A stretch of DNA of 7,186 bases, from contig DEBW01000111.1 in assembly GCA_002348905.1 (NCBI GenBank), forward strand, positions 11,709 to 18,894, written 5' to 3'. The position numbers and the translations under genes are program-made. Numbering within the stretch: position 1 is the first letter of the stretch; every line of letters begins with the position of its first letter. Origin of the DNA: Ruminococcus flavefaciens. GTDB lineage: Bacteria; Bacillota; Clostridia; Oscillospirales; Ruminococcaceae. Under the pieces are notes generated by a model that saw only the letters and a program-made list of their open reading frames with translations, searched no databases and was not told the origin of the DNA. Below, piece after piece: positions 1 through 5,893 of this stretch.

Positions 1-22
1 TGTGAACCCAATCTAACATACA

Positions 23-51
23 TTGACTTGAAACGGATATTGTGGTAGAAT
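23..51 (+). promoter_or_regulatory. Sigma-A-type promoter for the M16C peptidase gene
   Basis: TTGACT at 23-28 and TAGAAT at 46-51 are separated by 17 bp, close to the housekeeping consensus. The -10 box is preceded by TGG at 43-45, an extended -10 (TGN). Transcription would start near position 58, giving a leader of about 24 nt. An AGGAG Shine-Dalgarno follows at 71-75, six bases before the ATG at 82. No operator or riboswitch structure is visible in the short leader. Confidence 0.8.
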
Positions 52-81
52 AAGTTTATACTATTTATAAAGGAGAAACCT

Positions 82-2952
82 ATGAAATTAAATGATAAAA
101 TACACGGCTTTACCGTAACACGTATACAGCCTGTCCAGACAGTCGAAGGCGAACTCATAGAAATGGTTCATGACAAGTCAGGAGCTAAGCTCGCATGGCT
201 GAAAAGCAGTGAGGAGAACAAGCTCTTCTCAGTATCATTCAAGACCATCCCAAGCGATGATACCGGAGTTTTCCACATCCTCGAACATTCAGTATTAGGC
301 GGTTCAGAGCGCTATCCTGTAAAAGAACCGTTCCTCTATATGCTGAAAAGCTCGATGAATACCTTCCTTAACGCCATGACTTTCCCTGACAAGACTATGT
401 TTCCGGTATCCAGCCGAAACAACAGGGACTTCATGAACCTTACAAGAGTGTACCTCGATGCAGTTTTCAAGCCTCTGATATATACCGTGCCTGAGATATT
501 CTATCAGGAGGGACACCATACAGAGTGGCGCAAGGCTGAGGACGCTCCGCTTTACAAGGGTGTAGTTTTCAACGAGATGAAGGGTGTTATCTCCTCGATA
601 TACAACCGCATGGAGTGCGAGACTATGGCTATGCTCTATCCTGAGAGCAGCTACAGATTCGAGTCAGGCGGTCTGCCGGAGGCTATACCTGACCTTACAT
701 ATGAGCAGTTCATCGAAACTCATAAACGTTTCTATCATCCGTCAAATTCCTACTTCTACCTTGACGGCGATGTGGATATAAACGAGATACTCGAACTCAT
801 AGATACAGACTATCTCTCAGCATACGACAGAAGCGATGACGTTATAACCATACCTGTACAGAAGCATATAGCTCCTGCTGAAAAGACCTGCTACTATGAG
901 ATATCCGCCGAAGAACCAGAGGAAAAGCATACTCATATATGCGTGAGCAAGATAATGGCTTCATGGGAGGAAAAGGAGAAAATATTCGCCTGCACCGTAC
1001 TTGGTGAGGCTCTTGCCGGTTCAAATGACGCTCCGCTGAAAAGAGCGCTCCTTGACACTGGAAAGTGCCTTGATGCGGCATTCGGCATAAACGAAGGCAT
1101 CATGCAGCCTTTCGGTGCGCTGAGAATATTCAATACCGATATGGCTGACGCTCCTGAGCTTCTTGATACCGTGAAAAAAGCCGTATCTGATATGGTAGAG
1201 AACGGCATAGGCAGAAATGCTCTTGAAGCTGCAATAAACCGCCTTGAATTCCGCTTCCGTGAGGGTGAAGAGCCAAAGGGACTCAACAGAAGTATCAATG
1301 CTATGTCATCATGGCTTTACGGCGGAGATGTCCTCATGTACATCGACTGCGACAGCGTATTTGACTTCCTCCGTGAACAGTTAGAGACTGGATATTATGA
1401 GAAGCTCCTTGCTGAGTGGCTTCTTGACGATACAGGCAGAGCTACACTTTATATGCTCCCGTCACATACCTACGGCGAGGAGCTTGTAAAGGCTGAGAAT
1501 GAGCGTGTGAACGCTGAACTTGCGGCAATGTCCGAAGATGAAAAGGCTAAGCTCATAGAACTTAACAGAAAGCTTGACGAGTGGCAGGCTGCTCCTGATA
1601 CCGCTGAGAATATCGCATCTCTGCCGACACTTCCGCTTTCAGAAGTAAACAGAGAGCCGCTTAAATTCGTAACAGAAAAGGTGAGCGAGAACGGCATAAC
1701 AGTCCTCAGACACCCAGCAAGAAACCGTGGAATATCCTCTGTCAGCCTCTATTTCTCAGCAGCAGACCTTGACCGCCATGAATTTGATATGCTTGCGCTT
1801 CTCTCAGACCTTATCTCTGAGCTGCCGACTAAAAACTGCTCCGGAGCAGAATTACAGCAGCGTATCACCGGTATACTCGGCAATCTCAATATATCTGCTA
1901 CAGTTTTCAGCAAGGACAAAGTTACTGATAAGTGCAAGCCGTATATGGCAGTAAAGGCAAGCTTCCTTGAACATAACAGGGAAAAGGCTCTCAGCCTTAT
2001 CGGTGAGCTTCTTACCGAGACTGTCTACGAAAGTCCTGAGCAGATAAAGGAGATACTTCTCCAGACTGACGAGGACATGAAGCAGGATATCATTGCAAAC
2101 GGACACAGAATAGCTATGCGCCGTGCAAGATGCGGAATGTCTGCTGAATCTGCTCTCAATGAGGTTCTCAGCGGTTACGAGGCTTACAAGACAGTTCATG
2201 CTATCTCAAAGCCGTCTGACGAGGAACTTTCAAAGCTTATTTCTGAACTCAGAGCGCTTGCTGAGCGTATATTCTGCAAGGCGAGACTTACTGCAAGCAC
2301 TGTTTCAGCCGACGAACTTTCACTCGGAATAATTGCAGATATGCTCCCACAGGGCGAAGCTCCTGACACTGATGAGACTTCATTCAGTATAGAAACTCCC
2401 GATGCACAGGGAATAATCATACCTTCCGGCGTATCGTATTCCGGCGCTGCACTTCCTGAGTATGAGGAAGATACAGCGGTATGGAGCGTACTTTCCGCTA
2501 TACTTTCCTATGAGTACCTCTGGAATGAAGTGCGTGTAAAGGGCGGAGCTTACGGCACAGGCTGCGGAGCAAACAATCTCGGCGAGGTAGGTTTCTACTC
2601 CTACAGAGATCCTTCTCCTTCCGGAGCATTAAAGGCTTTTGCGGATTCATCAGAGTTCCTCAGAAGCTACTGCGGAGCAAAGCCTGATATAAGCAATTAT
2701 ATCATAAGCAGTATAGCTCAGAGAGAGCCGCTTATCTCAGACAGAGGCTACGGCGATTCAGCAGATGCTATATACTTCCGTGAAATGACAGATGAGGTAC
2801 GCTGTGCTAATCGTCTGCGTATGCTGGAACTTACAGCAGATGACCTGCTCACAGCGGCAGATTCTCTTGCAAAGAGCGGCAGAAAATGCGTGGTAGGTCC
2901 GGCAGAAGCAATAACAGCCTGCGGCGAGGGATTTGTTACCGAAAAGCTGTAA
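82..2952 (+). CDS. M16C family zinc metallopeptidase (PreP/Cym1-like insulinase-type protease)
   Basis: This 956-residue protein is a full-length single-chain M16C peptidase. Organellar relatives (PreP, Cym1) degrade targeting presequences and other short unstructured peptides, so the bacterial protein is probably a cytoplasmic oligopeptidase. The inverted zinc motif HxxEH is present as HILEH: His65 and His69 would bind zinc and Glu68 is the catalytic base. Glu165, in the sequence VVFNEMKG, is the expected third ligand; its 96-residue distance from the second His matches what I recall for plant PreP. The C-terminal half carries the family's substrate-binding Arg and Tyr in VRVKGGAYG (Arg818, Tyr824). 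The domain order is the N-terminal catalytic M16 domain (about 1-250), an inactive M16 domain, the M16C-associated helical linker region (about 450-700), and the C-terminal M16 domains. There is no signal peptide or membrane segment. The start is fixed by the AGGAG at 71-75. The gene appears monocistronic on its own promoter. No truncation or missing catalytic residue is seen. Family assignment is very secure; the natural substrate is unknown. Confidence 0.95.
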   Translation: MKLNDKIHGFTVTRIQPVQTVEGELIEMVHDKSGAKLAWLKSSEENKLFSVSFKTIPSDDTGVFHILEHSVLGGSERYPVKEPFLYMLKSSMNTFLNAMTFPDKTMFPVSSRNNRDFMNLTRVYLDAVFKPLIYTVPEIFYQEGHHTEWRKAEDAPLYKGVVFNEMKGVISSIYNRMECETMAMLYPESSYRFESGGLPEAIPDLTYEQFIETHKRFYHPSNSYFYLDGDVDINEILELIDTDYLSAYDRSDDVITIPVQKHIAPAEKTCYYEISAEEPEEKHTHICVSKIMASWEEKEKIFACTVLGEALAGSNDAPLKRALLDTGKCLDAAFGINEGIMQPFGALRIFNTDMADAPELLDTVKKAVSDMVENGIGRNALEAAINRLEFRFREGEEPKGLNRSINAMSSWLYGGDVLMYIDCDSVFDFLREQLETGYYEKLLAEWLLDDTGRATLYMLPSHTYGEELVKAENERVNAELAAMSEDEKAKLIELNRKLDEWQAAPDTAENIASLPTLPLSEVNREPLKFVTEKVSENGITVLRHPARNRGISSVSLYFSAADLDRHEFDMLALLSDLISELPTKNCSGAELQQRITGILGNLNISATVFSKDKVTDKCKPYMAVKASFLEHNREKALSLIGELLTETVYESPEQIKEILLQTDEDMKQDIIANGHRIAMRRARCGMSAESALNEVLSGYEAYKTVHAISKPSDEELSKLISELRALAERIFCKARLTASTVSADELSLGIIADMLPQGEAPDTDETSFSIETPDAQGIIIPSGVSYSGAALPEYEEDTAVWSVLSAILSYEYLWNEVRVKGGAYGTGCGANNLGEVGFYSYRDPSPSGALKAFADSSEFLRSYCGAKPDISNYIISSIAQREPLISDRGYGDSADAIYFREMTDEVRCANRLRMLELTADDLLTAADSLAKSGRKCVVGPAEAITACGEGFVTEKL

Positions 2953-2966
2953 GCGCTGGATAAATT

Positions 2967-3059
2967 CATAATGCATAATGCGTAATTATGGTGTCCCTGT
3001 CGGGACGGATTTGAATTGACCAATTGTATGGGCGGATATCATCCGCCCGTGTGTGGTCA
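2967..3059. repeat. Intergenic cluster of short repeats and hairpins (candidate dispersed repetitive element)
   Basis: Three structures lie back to back after the peptidase stop codon. First, CATAATG is repeated in tandem (2967-2973, 2974-2980) and the second copy can pair with ATTATG at 2985-2990. Second, GTCCC (2993-2997) and GGGAC (3002-3006) form a hairpin with a TGTC loop. Third, GGGCGGAT (3030-3037) and ATCCGCCC (3041-3048) form an 8-bp stem with a 3-nt loop, enclosed by TGACCA (3017-3022) and TGGTCA (3054-3059), so the whole of 3017-3059 can fold as one long interrupted hairpin or cruciform. None of the stems is followed by a T-run on either strand, so a classic intrinsic terminator is unlikely. 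I infer a REP- or MITE-like mobile or structural repeat. From memory, similar AT-rich CATAAT arrays followed by GC hairpins occur in Ruminococcus-type genomes, but I could not check this. Confidence 0.5.
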
Positions 3060-3116
3060 TTGTTGGGAATTTGTTTGCCTAAGCCATAATTTGTCTGGAT
3101 TTAAATATAATCAACA

Positions 3117-3133
3117 AATTTAAGCGCTTTTAA
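3117..3133. promoter_or_regulatory. Operator-like palindrome (LacI/CcpA-type core AAGCGCTT)
   Basis: The near-palindrome centred on AAGCGCTT (3122-3129) has flanks TTT and TTAA and resembles catabolite-responsive elements (consensus TGWAANCGNTNWCA); TTTAAGCGCTTTTA matches at 12 of 14 positions. It lies just upstream of the -35 box of the NfeD-SPFH promoter, where a LacI-family regulator could act. The same octamer TAAGCGCT also occurs at 2950-2957, overlapping the stop codon of the peptidase gene. No regulator gene is in the window, so this is a sequence resemblance only. Confidence 0.3.
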
Positions 3134-3143
3134 TAAATAATTG

Positions 3144-3172
3144 TTGCAAAATCCAAAAACGTGTGATATAAT
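3144..3172 (+). promoter_or_regulatory. Promoter for the NfeD-SPFH operon
   Basis: TTGCAA (3144-3149) and a perfect TATAAT (3167-3172) are separated by 17 bp, with a TGA extended -10 at 3164-3166. Transcription would start near 3179, giving a leader of about 37 nt. The Shine-Dalgarno-like AAAGGGGG at 3201-3208 sits seven bases before the ATG at 3216. The strength of the boxes suggests constitutive expression unless the upstream palindrome is a real operator. Confidence 0.85.
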
Positions 3173-3215
3173 ATGGGCATAGGGATACATCAAGTCTGCG
3201 AAAGGGGGATTTTTC

Positions 3216-3650
3216 ATGGACGTATTGATATGGGCTATCCTTGTGGTCGTTTTTGTCATCGTGGAAATTGCAACGGTTCAGCTTGTATCCGTGTGGTTCG
3301 CTGCCGGAGCTTTAGTCACTATGATAAGCGTTTATTTCTTCGATATCCCGATAATCGGACAGCTGGGTATATTCATACTTACCTCGTCTGTCTGTCTGCT
3401 GATAACAATGCCTTTCATCATGAAAAAGCGTAAGGAAAAAGGTTACATACCCACTAATTCCGAGCTTGAGATAGGCAAAACAGCTAAGGTGATACAGGAA
3501 ATAGACTTCGACAAAGGAACGGGACGTGTTACTCTTGACGGGGTAGACTGGAGTGCAGTTCCGGAAAACGGTGAGGTCATACCTAATGGCAGCATCGTTA
3601 TCATTACGCAGGTCAACGGCGCTAAACTGACCGTAAAACCTAAGATCTAA
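3216..3650 (+). CDS. NfeD family membrane protein (short form, C-terminal OB-fold)
   Basis: This 144-residue protein has the short NfeD architecture without the ClpP-like serine protease domain of long NfeD proteins. Three hydrophobic segments (about residues 3-20, 25-41 and 46-69) would span the membrane and end in a Lys/Arg cluster, MKKRKEK. From about residue 83 to the end lies a soluble beta-rich OB-fold domain. It contains the family signature GRVTLDGVDWSA (103-114) and ends in a beta-strand plus basic tail. Short NfeD proteins are typically encoded next to SPFH/band-7 proteins and are thought to act with them in membrane microdomains, as for the YbbJ-QmcA pair of E. coli. That is the arrangement here: the SPFH gene starts 16 bp downstream in the same operon. 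The start at 3216 is supported by AAAGGGGG upstream. The biochemical activity of the OB domain is not known. Family assignment is secure. Confidence 0.9.
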   Translation: MDVLIWAILVVVFVIVEIATVQLVSVWFAAGALVTMISVYFFDIPIIGQLGIFILTSSVCLLITMPFIMKKRKEKGYIPTNSELEIGKTAKVIQEIDFDKGTGRVTLDGVDWSAVPENGEVIPNGSIVIITQVNGAKLTVKPKI

Positions 3651-3666
3651 GGAGGAAACATTTTTT

Positions 3667-4653
3667 ATGGATGGCATAATTGAATTTCTGGGAATAATAG
3701 TACTTCTTGTAATAGTATTCCTTCTGTTTACATTTATAAGGTGCTTCAAGATAGTACCTCAGGCACACGTTTTCGTTATCGAGCGCTTCGGCTCATTCAA
3801 GTGCGAATGGGAGACTGGTATACACTTCCTCTGGCCTTTCATCGAGCGTATATCCGGTAAGATATCGCTGAAGGAAAGAGTAGTTGACTTCCCGCCTCAG
3901 CCGGTTATCACTAAGGATAACGTTACAATGCAGATAGATACTGTTGTATTCTACAAGGTTACAAATGCAAAGCAGTACATCTACGGCGTAGATAAGCCGA
4001 TACCGGCTATCGAGAACCTCTCTGCTACAACTCTCCGTAACATCATCGGTGAAATGGAGCTTGACTCAACACTTACTTCCCGTGACGTTATCAATACCAA
4101 GATAACAGCTATACTCGATCAGGCTACTGACCGCTGGGGAATCAAGGTAGAGCGTGTAGAGCTTAAAAACATCCTCCCTCCAAGAGAGATTCAGGACGCT
4201 ATGGAGAAGCAGATGAAGGCTGAGCGTGAGCGCCGTGAGAAGATACTCCAGGCAGAGGGTGACAAGAAGTCACAGATTCTCCTTGCCGAAGGTGAGAAGG
4301 AGTCACAGATACTCCGTGCTCAGGCTAAGAAAGAGGCTCAGATACTTGAAGCTGAGGCTGAAAAGCAGGCAATGATACTCAAGGCTGACGCTGTAAGAGA
4401 GCAGAAGATACTCGAAGCTACCGGTGAAGCGCAGGCTATAGAGCTTGTACAGCAGGCAGTTGCAGACAGCCTTGTAAAGCTCAATCAGGCATCACCAAAC
4501 GAGAAAGTTATACAGCTCAAATCTCTTGAAGCATTTGCAAAGGCAGCTGACGGCAAGGCTACAAAGATCATTGTACCAAGCGAGATACAAGGTCTTGCAG
4601 GACTTGCAGCCGGACTTAAAGGCATCGCTGAAAGCGACAAGCCGGCATCATAA
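3667..4653 (+). CDS. SPFH/band-7 (stomatin-prohibitin) membrane protein, paraslipin/QmcA-like
   Basis: This 328-residue protein has one N-terminal hydrophobic segment (about residues 4-24) that anchors it in the membrane. The SPFH/band-7 domain follows (about 27-185). It contains the stomatin-type signature LRNIIGEMELDSTLTSRDVIN (beginning at residue 123) and the domain-ending ILPPREIQDAMEKQMKAERERR. Next is a long charged helix with six gapless 11-residue repeats (192-257). The protein ends in a conserved-looking tail, IIVPSEIQGLAGLAAGLKGI (301-320). Relatives oligomerise into rings or cages that organise the membrane and regulate proteolysis. With the NfeD gene 16 bp upstream it forms a typical NfeD-SPFH operon, which favours the paraslipin/QmcA (YbbK) group over HflK/HflC or flotillin. 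GGAGG at 3651-3655, directly after the NfeD stop, serves as its Shine-Dalgarno, although the 11-base gap to the ATG is rather long. It is the last gene of the operon, followed by the hairpin at 4671. Family assignment is very secure; the precise cellular role is inferred. Confidence 0.95.
   Translation: MDGIIEFLGIIVLLVIVFLLFTFIRCFKIVPQAHVFVIERFGSFKCEWETGIHFLWPFIERISGKISLKERVVDFPPQPVITKDNVTMQIDTVVFYKVTNAKQYIYGVDKPIPAIENLSATTLRNIIGEMELDSTLTSRDVINTKITAILDQATDRWGIKVERVELKNILPPREIQDAMEKQMKAERERREKILQAEGDKKSQILLAEGEKESQILRAQAKKEAQILEAEAEKQAMILKADAVREQKILEATGEAQAIELVQQAVADSLVKLNQASPNEKVIQLKSLEAFAKAADGKATKIIVPSEIQGLAGLAAGLKGIAESDKPAS
4240..4437 (+). repeat. Six in-register 11-residue (33-bp) repeats encoding the SPFH stalk helix
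   Basis: Residues 192-257 of the SPFH protein divide into six consecutive units of 11 residues with no insertion or deletion: KILQAEGDKKS, QILLAEGEKES, QILRAQAKKEA, QILEAEAEKQA, MILKADAVREQ and KILEATGEAQA. Each has Ile-Leu at positions 2-3 and Ala at position 5, except that the order of small residues varies slightly. An 11-residue period gives a nearly straight or slightly right-handed coiled coil, as in SPFH cages and vault proteins. The DNA repeats are diverged, so this is protein-level rather than recent DNA duplication. Confidence 0.85.
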
Positions 4654-4670
4654 AAACATCATAAACGAAG

Positions 4671-4703
4671 AAAACCGCCCTATGTATCCCTTGGGCGGTT
4701 TTT
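4671..4703. terminator. Intrinsic terminator between convergent genes, possibly bidirectional
   Basis: AAAACCGCCC (4671-4680) pairs perfectly with GGGCGGTTTT (4693-4702) around a 12-nt loop, followed by one more T at 4703. On the plus strand it follows the SPFH stop codon by 17 bases and ends in five T's. Read on the minus strand, the same stem ends in TTTTCTTCGTTT, so it could also stop transcription from the GH5 gene, whose stop codon lies at 4737-4739. Activity is likely stronger in the plus direction. Confidence 0.85.
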
Positions 4704-4736
4704 CATATATTAGAGGAGTTGAAGATTTCAATATTA

Positions 4737-5690
4737 TTACAGGAGCTTTATAAGCTCGTCTCTTACGCTGTCAAGACGCTCGTCAGAGAGACCGAAGTCC
4801 ATTTTCTTGTAAGACCATGCTGCTCTGCCGATACCGTGCTTTTCAAATACGCTGTTGATAGTCTTGTACCATTTTACAGTATCCTCAGCGCCTACAACGT
4901 CGATAACGCCGTATTCGCCGCAGTAAAGCTCAGCGCCGTACTCTTCAGCCTTCTTTATAGCAGTTGAGAAAAGTTCCTCGAAGTATTCCTCAGAGCAAAC
5001 GCTGTCCTCGAACTTCATACGCTCGTCAGGGTTGATAGCATCAGTCCAGTAAGCGCCCTGATGAGTGAATTTGAGAGGTTCATAGCAGTGCATATTGTAT
5101 ATTACCTTGTCATCGAAAGGAGCTTCAAGGTACTGTACAGTGTCAGCTGAGTTGTTATGGTAGCTTCCGACAAGTATGAGGGTATCGGGAGCAAATTTTC
5201 TTATGCGTGGTATGCAGGTGCGGATAATTCTGTTCCATGCGTCAATAAATTCAGCATCAGTAACTTCATTGAGAAGCTCGAAAGCAACGAAATCGGAATA
5301 CTTTCCGTATCTTTTAGCCATTTCTTCCCAGAGGCAGTAGAAGCGTTCCTGATACTTTATGCTGTCGAAGAAGCCGCTCTCGTCCTCGCCGTAGTAATCG
5401 AAAGAGAAACCGGCAGTTTTGTGGAGGTCGAGAATAAGGTTGAGCTTGTATTTATTACAGAATTCAACAGCGTTGTCGATATAAGCGAAACCGTCCTCGA
5501 TGAAAATACCGCAGTCTTTTTCAATGATGTTGTAGTCAAACGGGATGCGGATGTGGTCGATACCCCAGGAAGCGGCATCTGCGAAATCTTTTTCAGTGAT
5601 GAAGGTATCGAGGTGCTCTTTCTCGTAGTTGCACTGAGAGAGCCAGCCGCCGAAATTTATGCCTTTGTAAAAGCCTTTTTCTTTTAACAT
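4737..5690 (-). CDS. Cytoplasmic GH5 glycoside hydrolase, CelC-like beta-glucanase
   Basis: This 317-residue protein is a single (beta/alpha)8 glycoside hydrolase family 5 domain. Visible active-site residues are Arg48 (HIRIP), His90 (DLHK), Asn141-Glu142 in FELLNE (acid/base), His201 and Tyr203 (NMHCYEP), Glu259 in LYCGEYG (nucleophile) and Trp292 (AAWSYK). All expected GH5 catalytic residues are intact. From memory it closely resembles Clostridium thermocellum endoglucanase CelC (GH5_37): both share the N-terminal GGW, the KEH-DTFITEKD stretch, DH-R-PFDY and the C-terminal YKKMDF. CelC is about 343 residues; the segment between Tyr203 and the nucleophile is about 26 residues shorter here, so the CelC helical subdomain is reduced. 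There is no signal peptide, dockerin or carbohydrate-binding module, so I infer an intracellular enzyme acting on imported beta-glucan or cello-oligosaccharides. AGGAGGGA at 5696-5703 (minus strand) fixes the start. It is transcribed alone, convergent to the SPFH operon. The family is very secure; the exact linkage specificity is not. Confidence 0.93.
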   Translation of the reverse strand: MLKEKGFYKGINFGGWLSQCNYEKEHLDTFITEKDFADAASWGIDHIRIPFDYNIIEKDCGIFIEDGFAYIDNAVEFCNKYKLNLILDLHKTAGFSFDYYGEDESGFFDSIKYQERFYCLWEEMAKRYGKYSDFVAFELLNEVTDAEFIDAWNRIIRTCIPRIRKFAPDTLILVGSYHNNSADTVQYLEAPFDDKVIYNMHCYEPLKFTHQGAYWTDAINPDERMKFEDSVCSEEYFEELFSTAIKKAEEYGAELYCGEYGVIDVVGAEDTVKWYKTINSVFEKHGIGRAAWSYKKMDFGLSDERLDSVRDELIKLL

Positions 5691-5703
5691 AATAGTCCCT
5701 CCT

Positions 5704-5745
5704 GTAGTTTATCCGGGCAGTTGTTTACTTTTCTATATTATAGCA
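5704..5745 (-). promoter_or_regulatory. Extended -10 promoter and leader of the GH5 gene
   Basis: Read on the minus strand, TGC (5743-5745) directly precedes a perfect TATAAT (5737-5742), an extended -10 element. No convincing -35 box lies at 16-18 bp; the nearest good match, TTGATA at 5764-5769, is 21 bp away. Transcription would start near 5730. The leader contains two direct copies of TAAAC(A/T)AC (5720-5727 and 5704-5711) with starts 16 bp apart, a possible regulator site, although their length makes chance plausible. AGGAGGGA follows as the ribosome binding site. Confidence 0.6.
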
Positions 5746-5844
5746 TAGTTCATACAAAATAGATATCAATTTATTGATAATAATAGTATTTTTATGTCCG
5801 GCTGTAACAGAGTTCGATTTTGTTAATATATGGCTATATATATT

Positions 5845-5878
5845 AAAAAAAAGTGCGGACGCACATTGTACGTCCGCA
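5845..5878 (-). terminator. Intrinsic terminator of the LCP gene
   Basis: On the minus strand, TGCGGACG (5878-5871) pairs with CGTCCGCA (5861-5854) around a 9-nt loop. The stem is followed by C and eight T's (5852-5845). It begins 15 bases after the LCP stop codon (5894-5896) and is a textbook intrinsic terminator. It insulates the downstream GH5 gene, which has its own promoter, so the two minus-strand genes are probably separate transcription units. Confidence 0.93.
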
Positions 5879-5893
5879 GATAGATGCGATATA

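Noticed and set aside
3030..3048. GGGCGGAT/ATCCGCCC hairpin as an intrinsic terminator for the peptidase gene
   Set aside because: The stem is strong, but the bases after it are GTGTGTGG on the plus strand and there is no T-run on the minus strand either, so it lacks the defining tail.
3068..3120. AATTTGTT / AACAAATT inverted repeat (3068-3075 and 3113-3120)
   Set aside because: The arms are short and AT-only, with a 37-nt loop, in AT-rich spacer. It is easily explained by composition.
3312..3749. 145-codon minus-strand open frame across the NfeD-SPFH junction
   Set aside because: It overlaps two confidently identified genes and their intergenic Shine-Dalgarno, and its product has no recognisable domain.
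5157..5687. 176-codon plus-strand open frame antisense to the GH5 gene
   Set aside because: It mirrors the GH5 gene, which has all catalytic residues, a good Shine-Dalgarno and a promoter. The antisense frame has no ribosome binding site and resembles no known family.
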